From Chersky-840 sp963764205 (GTDB lineage Bacteria > Actinomycetota > Acidimicrobiia > Acidimicrobiales > UBA8190): a DNA stretch of 64,000 bases. Position 1 is the first letter of the stretch, and every line of letters starts with the position of its first letter. Below the pieces are notes generated by a model. That model did no database searches. It worked only from the letters and a program-made list of their open reading frames with translations, and was not told the origin of the DNA. Below, in pieces: positions 35,197-43,475 of the stretch. Both the position numbers and the translations under genes were made by a program. Location: assembly GCA_963764205.1 (NCBI GenBank), contig CAVXRN010000006.1, positions 1-64,000 on the forward strand, written 5' to 3'.

Positions 35197-35904
35197 TCAG
35201 TGGTAGGAATACTCATCCGCAGGACTGATTTTGCTTGTTCCGTTCGGCGTGGTCACGGTCACGTCGACGTTCCCAGTTCCTTCCGGGACACCCACGCTGA
35301 TCTTTTTGAAATTGGCACTCACCACGACGTGTGTTGCTGGGTGCGAGCCAAAATCCACAGTCGTCGCGTTCTCGAAGCCCGAGCCCCGGATTGTGACGGT
35401 CCCGCCGCCGTTGGCCGATCCCGATGAGGGTCGGACGTGATTGACGACGGGCTTCACACTTCCAGTCCAAGGTCCGGTGTCCCCCGGCGGCGAGAAGCTC
35501 CACGTCCCTCCGACCACTGTCCCGCCGTTAGACAGGGTCCCGTTGAAGATCTCGCCGAAACCTGTCGCACTCACGGACCATCCGCCATTGCAACTGACGG
35601 ATCCAGTCACAGACCCTCCGGACGAGGCGAGATACGGATTTGTCAAAATTACCGACACTGATCCTGTTACTGAGAACGGAGCTTTTCCGTGGTGGAATCT
35701 GAAGGTCCCATTCCAGACTCCGCGCTCTACTGACGAGATCGTGGAACTCCATGTTCCCGTCCATATTCCATTCTCGGGCCGCGCCACGCATGTCGACGCC
35801 GCAGCTGGCGTGGCACCGAGTTGCATCATTGGGACAAACACGATGCCAGCGAAGGCGATCAGTCCAGAATATGCGACGAGACTCTTTCTACGCGATCCAA
35901 ACAC
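35197..35904 (-). CDS. Secreted protein with C-terminal IPT/TIG domain
   Basis: About 235 residues. After a basic start, KSLVAYSGLIAFAGIVFVPMMQLGATPAAAS is a signal peptide with an AxA-type cleavage site. The middle (about 45-145) is beta-rich and I do not recognise it. The last 85 residues form an IPT/TIG immunoglobulin-like module: VRPSSGSANGGGTVTIRGSGFENATTVDFG and ISVGVPEGTGNVDVTVTTPNG. GTG 35904 has a GGGGG stretch about 5 nt upstream; the longer reading begins with non-signal sequence. Possibly a surface or matrix protein. Confidence 0.8.
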   Translation of the reverse strand: MFGSRRKSLVAYSGLIAFAGIVFVPMMQLGATPAAASTCVARPENGIWTGTWSSTISSVERGVWNGTFRFHHGKAPFSVTGSVSVILTNPYLASSGGSVTGSVSCNGGWSVSATGFGEIFNGTLSNGGTVVGGTWSFSPPGDTGPWTGSVKPVVNHVRPSSGSANGGGTVTIRGSGFENATTVDFGSHPATHVVVSANFKKISVGVPEGTGNVDVTVTTPNGTSKISPADEYSYH

Positions 35905-36061
35905 TTTTACCCCCTTGTACTCCCGCGCGATTCGGTCCCGCCCGAATCGCCGCTCCGATCGGCAATTGTTTGTTCTACACCGTTGAGTGGACTCGACACT
36001 TCCGATACGTGCCGACTCACTCGGATCGAGCCGGAAGCGGGTCGACATACGTCGCCGACCG

Positions 36062-36538
36062 TCAGCTGCCGGCGGATACTACGACTCTCGAGGCTGAGTC
36101 GAGCATTTCATCTGCCCGCCTCAATCGAGAGCCCAACTCGACAACCATCTTGTTCGCCACCGGCGGTGCTACATGTTGAAGGCTCATGAACTCGCGGTGC
36201 GACAACACCAGGAGCTTCATGTCGGAGTCAGATACGACGGTCGCGGTTCGCGCACCGCCATCCAGAAGTGCCAGCTCACCGAAGAATGAGCCCGGTCCTA
36301 GCTCCGCCAACCTGTTGCCCTCGCTGGTTGCGGTCGCCGTGCCGTCAACGATGACGAAGAACTCACTCCCGGGTTCATCACGCTCGGTGATGATTTGACC
36401 CGGCGGAACAGAGTGCTCCGTTGTAAGCGACGCGATCCCCTCCAGCTCTGCCTTACTACATCCACTGAAAAGTGCAACGCCTTGAAGGAGCGCGACCCGC
36501 CGATTCTTGCTCACACGACGTCTTGCCAAGGTCTTCAT
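36062..36538 (-). CDS. Cyclic-nucleotide-binding domain protein (no DNA-binding domain)
   Basis: About 158 residues, essentially one CNB domain: LFSGCSKAELEGIASLTTEHSVPPGQIITERDEPGSEFFVIVDG, then the phosphate-binding cassette FFGELALLDGGARTATVV with Glu and Arg in place. No HTH follows, so it may act on other proteins or sequester cAMP. ATG 36538 (MKTLARRR) or 36550. It is divergent from a Crp-like regulator with a perfect palindrome between them, and three kilobases from a class III cyclase. Confidence 0.85.
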   Translation of the reverse strand: MKTLARRRVSKNRRVALLQGVALFSGCSKAELEGIASLTTEHSVPPGQIITERDEPGSEFFVIVDGTATATSEGNRLAELGPGSFFGELALLDGGARTATVVSDSDMKLLVLSHREFMSLQHVAPPVANKMVVELGSRLRRADEMLDSASRVVVSAGS

Positions 36539-36619
36539 CTCAGTCCTCATTTCGCGGAGGTCCCTGCTTCGCCTAGAAGGATTCTGAGGGACGTGGGCAG
36601 CGGCGTCTGTCACCGAGGC

Positions 36620-36634
36620 GACACTGGAAGTGTC
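36620..36634. promoter_or_regulatory. GACACT-GGA-AGTGTC operator-like palindrome
   Basis: Perfect 6-bp arms around 3 nt, in the divergent region between two CNB-domain genes. A second, weaker TGTC-N8-GACA overlaps its left arm (36608-36623). Loosely similar to actinobacterial CRP sites (TGTGA-N6-TCACA), so control by the neighbouring Crp-like protein is plausible. Confidence 0.45.
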
Positions 36635-36676
36635 ATCATTGCGACCTTCGGAGCTTTGCGCTTTGGAGGGCCTCCT

Positions 36677-37321
36677 GTGGAATGGACGCTGCTCTCAGGA
36701 ATGTCAGACGAGGACCGGCGATCGGTCCTCTCTGCCTGTCGTCGACGACGCTTCGGCAGGGGCGAAGCCCTCTTCCGCGAGGGTGAGCCGGGGGAAAGCC
36801 TTCATCTGCTGGCCGAGGGCACCGTTGCCGTAAGCGTCTCGACTCCGATGGGAGACGTGGCCACCCTTGATGTCATCCCCGCCGGCCAAGCCTTTGGTGA
36901 ACAGGCGCTCGTCGCAGAACATTCGATCCGCTCGGCCACGGCGATGGCTCTGGAACCCACCCAGACGCTCGAGCTCACCCGCACGGAATTTGAGCGACTG
37001 CTTGCCGAGCATTCTGGCGTGGTCCAGCTCCTCGTGAAGGTGCTCGACGCCCGGCTGCGCGCAACTTCGCAAAATCTGCTCGACGCTCTCTACCTGCCGG
37101 TCGAGACACGGGTGTATCGCCGTTTGGCCAGCCTCGGGCACATCTATGCCAGCCGGGAGGCCATCCCAGTGACCCAAGACGAGCTGGCACAAATGGTGGG
37201 AACGAGCCGACAGAGTCTCAACCGGGTGCTTCGCAAGGCCCAAGACGACGGGATTGTGATCCTGGCTCGGGGACGGGTGAAGGTGATCGACGCCGAGGCA
37301 GTTGCCCGCAGAAGTCGGTGA
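36677..37321 (+). CDS. Crp/Fnr-family transcriptional regulator
   Basis: About 214 residues. N-terminal CNB domain: RRRRFGRGEALFREGEPGESLHLLAEGTVAV and cassette QAFGEQALVAEHSIRSATAMA (the usual Arg-Thr/Ser-Ala is present). Long dimer helix, then winged HTH VTQDELAQMVGTSRQSLNRVLRKAQDDGIV. GTG 36677 is chosen for GGAGG 7 nt upstream and the family length; reading back to 36395 overlaps the divergent gene. Likely binds cAMP made by the cyclase at 39849 (inference). Confidence 0.9.
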   Translation: MEWTLLSGMSDEDRRSVLSACRRRRFGRGEALFREGEPGESLHLLAEGTVAVSVSTPMGDVATLDVIPAGQAFGEQALVAEHSIRSATAMALEPTQTLELTRTEFERLLAEHSGVVQLLVKVLDARLRATSQNLLDALYLPVETRVYRRLASLGHIYASREAIPVTQDELAQMVGTSRQSLNRVLRKAQDDGIVILARGRVKVIDAEAVARRSR

Positions 37322-37459
37322 CTCTCCTCGCGGTGTGGCGGGATCTCTCCTTGGAGTGAGGGTACGACTGAGGCATATCGGAACAAGGCCATCGGACGGG
37401 TCCGGCGGTCCGACCGACTCGGTGGCCTGATCCACGAGTATCGCCTGCTGCTCACAAAG
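37322..37459 (+). mobile_element. Insertion-sequence remnant with DRLGGLIHEYR tail
   Basis: 37335-37400 (GTGGTGTGGCGGGATCTCT-like text, here GCGGTGTGGCGGGATCTCTCC, then CTTGGAGTGAGGGT and ATATCGGAACAAGGCC) closely matches 59831-59908. From 37397 the plus strand encodes RVRRSDRLGGLIHEYRLLLTK. No TIR is visible on its right side, so this copy is cut. It follows the Crp-like gene stop directly. Confidence 0.55.
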
Positions 37460-37549
37460 ATCTCCATCGGCCCGTCCTCCACGACGCGAAACCTGTACCC
37501 CGCGTCCAGCGTGGGCCCTCGGCGGAGGATGGGCACGGCCAAGGACCCT

Positions 37550-37997
37550 GTTGGTGCCGACAAATCAATCGGATCCTCCGACTAGGGAGTTCCCAGTATT
37601 TTTGCGTCGACAAATACATGGGAAGTCCGGAGCAACAGTGTGGGAAACGCCAAACTTGTCCGCAGTCGCGGCCCAGGTCAAGTGGGTTTTGTCGGTAGCC
37701 GACCAACCGACCAACCGACTGACCGAGGAACGAACCCAACGGACGGACGGACGGACGGACGGACGGACGGACTACTAACTATCGGACGGACGGACCGACC
37801 GACCGCCCTCACCAACGAACCCAACTAACAACCCACCCACCGACCGACTGAGGCCCACAGTGCCCCGAGGAGTTCAAGGTCCGTTCAACGCCTGCGCAGC
37901 CGCCGCGACGAGTGAAGCGGGAGGACCGACTGGGTGGGTTGATCCATGAGTAGACCGTGGCTGCGTCACGACACGGATTTTGGCGGCCCACACCCAA
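37550..37997 (+). repeat. Dispersed repeat copy D with transposase tail
   Basis: Left end TTGGTGCCGACAAATCAATCGG, then AGGGAGTTCCCAGT, degenerate boxes ATGGGAAGT (37618) and GTGGGAAAC (37640) 22 nt apart, GTCGGTAGCCGACC, and CGGA units (about 37741-37772) among CCGA units to about 37855. At 37912-37953 the plus strand reads VKREDRLGGLIHE-stop. A weak inverted end (GGCGGCCCACACCC) lies at 37980-37993. Fills the convergent gap between the Crp-like and PH-domain genes; length about 450 bp with both ends. Confidence 0.75.
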
Positions 37998-38045
37998 ATC
38001 GGCTCTCCGCCGTGAGGCTTCCCGCCGCCTCGCGGTGACCTCCGG

Positions 38046-38801
38046 TTAAGCCCAAAGGCCTTGGTTCGCCAGTTGCTGCCCGGCGGAGAGCCCGTCGTTC
38101 GCCGGTTGCTGCCCGGAGACATGATGCGTCCAGCTCTGTCCGTCCCAGTACCGCAACGCAGCCATACCATACGGATCGGCAGCCCACTGCGCTGGTGTAA
38201 CTGGGGGTGTGGGCGGCGGAGGAAAATGGGGAGCCTGCGGCAGCGCTGCTGCTGGCGCTGGCTCACCTGGCACCATTCGGACATCCAACGTGTATGCGGC
38301 TGTGCCCTTGAGAAGACGGCTTGCATCCAACCGCGCATAGACCGCCGATTGGAATCTCAGCGGCTCCTTCAAATAGACCAAGTTGTACGTCAGCGACCCG
38401 GTTGCGAGAATTCGAACGGTCCCATAGTTAAAGATCCTGCCGGGAATCGTCCGGTTAACGTTCACGGAAGAAATTTGAGTTATCAGAACGTCTCCTGTCG
38501 TGTAACGGATCCAGCCGTACTTGCTGATGACCCTTCTGTCCGTTACGGCGTACTCAGCTGCTCGCAAATAGAAGAAGGCCTTAATGAGTTTGATGACTCC
38601 GAGGGCGACTTCCAAGCCGAAGATGATCCTGAGGGCCTTGACGCCCCCGCTGGGGTTCTGGTTGTGCCCCAACACTGTTAAGACCACGATGCCACTGACC
38701 AGCAAAATGGTGGGAAGGAGGACAAATGCAATCCGAGAGACTTTGCCTCGATATTCCACTGTTTCGCCGTGCTGAAGACTTTTCTGGATGTAACCCGCCA
38801 T
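38046..38801 (-). CDS. PH-domain membrane protein with C-terminal DUF2510
   Basis: About 251 residues. Two helices: VSRIAFVLLPTILLVSGIVVLTVLG and an amphipathic ALRIIFGLEVALGVIKLIKAFF. A bacterial PH (bPH2) domain follows: AAEYAVTDRRVISKYGWI and DVLITQISSVNVNRTI, GTVRILATGS. After a Pro-rich linker the C-terminus WAADPYGMAALRYWDGQSWTHHVSGQ is a DUF2510 motif, a small WxxxPxx...RWWDGxxWT-type tag common in actinobacterial membrane proteins. Function unknown. ATG 38801 (MAGYIQKSL) fits the domain start. Confidence 0.85.
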   Translation of the reverse strand: MAGYIQKSLQHGETVEYRGKVSRIAFVLLPTILLVSGIVVLTVLGHNQNPSGGVKALRIIFGLEVALGVIKLIKAFFYLRAAEYAVTDRRVISKYGWIRYTTGDVLITQISSVNVNRTIPGRIFNYGTVRILATGSLTYNLVYLKEPLRFQSAVYARLDASRLLKGTAAYTLDVRMVPGEPAPAAALPQAPHFPPPPTPPVTPAQWAADPYGMAALRYWDGQSWTHHVSGQQPANDGLSAGQQLANQGLWA

Positions 38802-39031
38802 GGTCAACCACCCCTTACTCCGCGCACCGTGCGCCAATGCAGCTCATTGTGTGCCCGCCTGTGGCGCGGCGCAGCGTCCCAGTACCCAGGCGGGTGGGTA
38901 TTTGTACCCAGCAGCAGGAGGGCGCCCGCCTTGTTGGACGGTGTTGATCGCCAGGTGAGGAGGGCACCGATGGGTCTTGTTCACGGGAGGCGCTTGCTCT
39001 CATCGGGCCTGGTGACCTCAAACGACGCCGC

Positions 39032-39697
39032 TCACGACCTCGCCTGAGACGCCACGGCGTGACGGTCGCGGACCACGACACTTCGACCGCTAGTCTCGAT
39101 CCACCCGAGTTCACGCAGGCGCCTGAGGCCCTTCACTACTGCCTCGCGGGACATCCCGGTGAGGTTGGCCAGTTCCTGCTGCGTGATGGGGAGGTTGACT
39201 GAAGGGCTGTCGTCTTGAGCTCCAAAGCGGTCGATCATGACAAGAACACTGCGGCACAGCCGGGTCAGTGCGTCGCTCGATCCGAACTCCAGTTGTCGTT
39301 GTGACGCCGTGCGGAGCCGAGCTGCCACAACACCGAGCAGCTCGACAGCGGCCCGCGGTTGGTGTTCGAGGAAGCTGTGGAAGTCCTGGATCCGAAGAGC
39401 CAAGACTTCGATGGGGCTAACCGCTTCGACCGAGGCAGAACGAGGTTGGCCGTCAATCGCCGAGAGCTCACCGAGCACCGATCCGGCGCACACCAGATCG
39501 AGGATGACCTGGCTTCCCGATGCTGCGGTGGTGACAACCTTGACGATGCCCTCAATCAGAATGAAGACATCTCCGCCGTCGGCCCCTTCCCAGAACAGCA
39601 CCTGACCGGCGCCGAGGTGAAGGTGCCGGCCCACCGCCTCGAGGGCGTCACGTGCGGGCTGGTCGAGGCGCGTCAAGAAACCTTGGTCCTCCGACAC
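39032..39697 (-). CDS. Crp/Fnr-family regulator (second)
   Basis: About 221 residues. CNB domain: GRHLHLGAGQVLFWEGADGGDVFILIEGIVKVV, cassette SVLGELSAIDGQPRSASVEAV with Glu and Arg. Winged HTH: ITQQELANLTGMSREAVVKGLRRLRELGWIETSGRSVVV. GTG 39697 begins where the family does; no clear Shine-Dalgarno, and a palindrome lies 6-20 nt upstream, so the transcript may be leaderless. Divergent from the cyclase gene, an arrangement that suggests it senses the product of its neighbour. Confidence 0.9.
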   Translation of the reverse strand: MSEDQGFLTRLDQPARDALEAVGRHLHLGAGQVLFWEGADGGDVFILIEGIVKVVTTAASGSQVILDLVCAGSVLGELSAIDGQPRSASVEAVSPIEVLALRIQDFHSFLEHQPRAAVELLGVVAARLRTASQRQLEFGSSDALTRLCRSVLVMIDRFGAQDDSPSVNLPITQQELANLTGMSREAVVKGLRRLRELGWIETSGRSVVVRDRHAVASQARS

Positions 39698-39702
39698 GGT
39701 GC

Positions 39703-39717
39703 AAAAAGTACCTTTTT
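39703..39717. promoter_or_regulatory. AAAAAG-TAC-CTTTTT palindrome in cyclase/Crp intergenic region
   Basis: Perfect 6-bp arms, 5 nt from the GTG of the Crp-like gene and about 130 nt before the cyclase start. AT-rich symmetry stands out in high-GC sequence and suggests an autoregulatory site. Confidence 0.45.
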
Positions 39718-39848
39718 TGAGCAAGGTTTGCGGACGACACCTAGGGAGCCAGAGATCGGTGGTGAGGCGAAAGTCCGATGCCTTCGTTCTCGGCAAGCCA
39801 TTCCTGTCCTCGCCTACGGTAGTGGCGTCCCAGGCGGGAGGATGATTC

Positions 39849-42800
39849 TTGAGCACCGAGAGCGCCACCATCCTGTTCACCGACGTTGTGGGTTCGACGG
39901 ACTTGTCGCAACGTCTGGCGCCCGACGCGTCCGACGAAATCCGTAGGGGTCACTTTTCGATCTTGCGCCAAGCCCTCGCAGAGGCCGGTGGCATCGAGGT
40001 CAAGAACCTGGGTGACGGGCTCATGGTGGTCTTTGGCTCGGCTTCGTCCGCTCTGGCCTGTGCCGTTTCGATGCAGCAAGGCGTGGAGCGCGACAACCGT
40101 GGTCGCGAGTACGCGGTGGGTCTGCGGGTCGGCCTGAGCGGGGGGGAAGTTACCCGTGAGGAGGACGACTACTTCGGGGACCCGGTCGTCGAGGCAGCTC
40201 GGCTTTGTGCCATCTGCGAAGGCGGACAGATCCTCTCTGCCGAGTGGGTGCGATTGACCGCTGGGCGTCGTAATCGCCAAGAATGCCGCTCGCTTGGTCT
40301 CCGGTCTCTGAAGGGCCTGCCCGACGCCGTCGAGACCATTGAGGTCGTCTGGCAGCCCCTCGCGGGGGTCGAAGGCGGGGTCGTTCCCCTCCCCGCACGC
40401 CTCGCTCTACGCCCCACCGTGGGCGTGGTCGGACGCGAGACCGACATGGCCACGATGAGCGATGCCCACAAGCACGTCGCCGGGGGCGAGGGGCGCCAGG
40501 TGATGCTCATCTCGGGCGAGGCTGGCCTGGGCAAGACCACTCTCGTGGCAGCCGCAGCCCGAGCGGCCTTCGAGGACGGGAGTTGTGTCCTCTTCGGGCA
40601 CTGCGAGGAGGACCTGGCTACTCCCTACCAGCTCTTCGCCGAAGCCATCGGTCATTTCGTCACCCACGCTCCCGAGGACCAACTTCTCGCCCATATCGAA
40701 ACGCACGGGTCCGAACTGATGTCGCTGGCCCCCGCGCTGGGCGCCCGGATCCGGGACCTCCCACCGTCGAAGGCCACCGACTCGGATACCGAGCGGTACC
40801 TGCTCTTTGCCGCCGTCGTCAGTCTGTTGGCCACCGTGTCGCAGCGCCAACCCGTCGTGCTCGTCCTCGACGATCTCCAGTGGGCCGACAAGGGGAGCCT
40901 GCTATTGCTTCGCCACCTAGTAGCGGCCGAACAAGCCATGCCGCGTGCTGATCTTTGGGGTCTATCGCGACAGTGAGTTGTCACAGGCTCACCCGCTGCT
41001 TGACACCCTGGCGGCGTTGCATCGCCAGAGCGGCGTCTCCCGCCTCGAACTCACCGGGCTAGACGACAGTGGCGTGCTGTCGTTCATGGAGGCCGCCGCC
41101 GGTCAGACCCTGGATGACGCTGGATTGGGACTCGCACACGCCGTGTATCGCGAGACCGACGGCAACCCTTTCTTCGTGAGCGAGGTCCTGCGCCATCTGT
41201 CGGAGACCGGGGTCATCCACCAGGACGAGGCTGGGCGCTGGGTGGCCGAGGACTCCCTGGAGCAGATAGCCCTGCCCGACAGCGTGCGAGTGGTCATCGG
41301 TGCTCGAGTCGGACGGCTTGGAACGGAGGCCGCGAGGGTGATGTCGCTGGCGGCGGTCATCGGTCGGGACTTCGATCTGGATGTCCTGGCCAGAACGGCA
41401 AATGCGAGTGAGGACGAGGTGCTCGACATCCTCGAAGCTGCTGCCTCGGCGTCGTTGGTGCGGGAGTTGGCCGACGCACCAGGGCATTACAGCTTCGCCC
41501 ACGCCCTCATCCAGCACACCCTGTACGAGGACCTCAGTCTCACCCGCCGAGTCCGGGCACACCGGCAAGTCGCCGAGGCCATGGAGGATCTCTATGGGGA
41601 CCAGCCCGGATCGCGGGTAGGTGAACTCGCTCGCCACTGGTTCAGCGCCACCCGACCCGTCGACCTGGTCAAGGCGATGACCTACTCGCGCCAGGCTGGC
41701 GACGCCGCCCTGAGGTCTCTGGCCCCCGCCGACGCCCTGCGCTACTACGCCCAGGCCCTCGACCTCTACCCTCAGGCCACCGATCCCGATCCCGTCCTCG
41801 GCATCGACTTGGCCATCGGACTCGGCACCGCCCAACGTCAGACGGGGGACCCCACGTTCCGCGACACCCTCCTCGGAGCTGCTCATCGGGCGGCTGACCT
41901 GGGCGATACCGAGCGCTTGGTGACGGCCGCTCTGGCCAACAACCGTGGGACGTTCAGCACCGTGGACACCATCGACACTGAAAAGGTCGGGATATTGGAG
42001 ATGGCTCTGGCCCGAATCTCGACCGACCATGCCGATCGCGCCCTCCTCCTTGCCGCTCTGTGCTCGGAACTCACTATCGGAAGCCCACTCGAGCGTCGAA
42101 AGGCTCTGGCAGAAGAGGCTCTCGCCATCGCCAAGAGGCACGGTAATGATGCGATCATCGTACGGGTCCTCAATACCATCGGTCTTCCACTCTCCGTGCC
42201 GTCACTGTTTGACCAGTCGTTGGCGTGGTCGGCCGATGCTCTGACACGAGCCGAAAAGGTCGGTGACCCGGTGCTGCTGTGTAGTGCGGCGAGCGGGCGG
42301 CGATTCACCGCTGCCTGGGCTGGGGACATCGACGAGATGGACCGTTGCCTCGAGACCAAGGGCCCGCTTGTCGAGCAACTCAACCAGCCGTTCCTGAACT
42401 GGGTGCATGCGCTCCAACTCGCGACGAGAGCGCTGATCGCCGGCGATGCGGATCGGGCGGAACAGTTAGCAACCCACGCCCTCCAGATTGGCACCGATGG
42501 CGGCGAACCCGATGCCATCGTCGTCTTCGGCGCCCAGCTCATCATGGTGAACCTGTGGCGGGGCACATTGGGCGATCTCGTGCCACTCATCAACCAGGTC
42601 ATCGTCGACAACCCAGGTCTACCGGTGTTTGTCGCGGCTCTGACCCTGGCGTATGCTGAGTCGGGCTACGAGGATGAGGCCCGATCTCTTTTGCAACAGT
42701 TTGCGAGGGCAGGCTTCGATCTCCCGATGGACATAACCTGGCTGACTGGGATGATCGCGTACGCAGATGCCGCTGTGGAGTGTGAAGATCTCGGGTCTGC

Positions 42801-43155
42801 CGCACCGATGCTCGAGCGGCTCACTCCATTCGCAGATCAGTGGCTCTACACCGACGTAGCGACAGCAGGCCCTGTCAGCCGCACCCTCGGAGGTCTCGCA
42901 GCCATCCTCGGTCGACACGACGAAGCGGACGCCTATTTCGCCACCTCGTCCGCTTCCTGCGAACGAGCAGGTGCGAAGTTCTTCGCCGCTCAGACGCACC
43001 TTCTATGGGGAAAGATGCTTGCAGGGCGAGGGGCGCCAGGCGACGCCGAAAGAGCCCGGGATCTGCTCGCCAAGGCGCGGACCGCCGCAACGGCAAACGG
43101 ATACGGGAGCGTTGAACGCCGCGCCGCTGCTTCACTCCAACGGCTCGACGTCTAA
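39849..43155 (+). CDS. Class III adenylate/guanylate cyclase with AAA/TPR regulatory region, one frameshift
   Basis: Large signalling protein, about 1,100 residues when joined. Cyclase domain (1-170): ESATILFTDVVGSTDLSQRL with a metal Asp, LGDGLMVVFGSASSA with the second, then RVGLSGGEV and DYFGDPVVEAARL. Next a STAND-like ATPase: Walker A ISGEAGLGKTTLVAA, Walker B PVVLVLDDLQWAD. A one-base slip near 40941 follows AAEQAM; the next frame runs RVLIFGVYRDSELSQAHPLLDTL through to TPR-like helical repeats at the C-terminus. TTG 39849 has GGGAGG 8 nt upstream. Divergent from a Crp-like gene, so probably makes cAMP for the local CNB proteins. Confidence 0.88.
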
Positions 43156-43375
43156 GAAGGGAGCGTGGGCCTGTGATTGCCGGCCCGGGCCACTTTCTAC
43201 CCCGTTCTGGTCAGGCCGCCATCACCCCCGGATCAAGCGATATGACTGCGCCAGCGCTTGATGCGATGGACGCGAGTGACGGGAGTGGCGGTGGTGACAT
43301 TTTCTTTACGGTGATTTGTCGTCAACGCTGCAAAATCGATTGACGCGAACGAGCCGTTCAATTTAGGGTTCCACC

Positions 43376-43470
43376 GGCGTGAGGCTGTAGTGCTCACGCC
43401 AGACGCCCGATCTCCGTGGCGCAGATGCGATAGAGCAAGGTGGCGTCTTGGCGGGCGTCGGAGAGGTAGG
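43376..43470 (+). promoter_or_regulatory. Structured 5' leader of the surface-protein gene
   Basis: GGCGTGAG (43376-43383) pairs perfectly with CTCACGCC (43393-43400). Next, AGACGCC (43401-43407) can pair with GGCGTCT (43442-43448), or GACGCCCG (43402-43409) with CGGGCGTC (43452-43459): one 5' strand, two exclusive partners. The second ends 2 nt before the Shine-Dalgarno (AGGTAGG) of GTG 43476. This has the form of a switch but matches no riboswitch I know. The rest of the 320-bp gap shows nothing else. Confidence 0.4.
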
Positions 43471-43475
43471 TTGCC

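Noticed and set aside
43376..43470. c-di-GMP (GEMM) riboswitch before the surface-protein gene
   Set aside because: The conserved GEMM core and tetraloop-receptor sequences are absent, though a GGDEF-EAL gene lies nearby. I kept it only as an unnamed leader.
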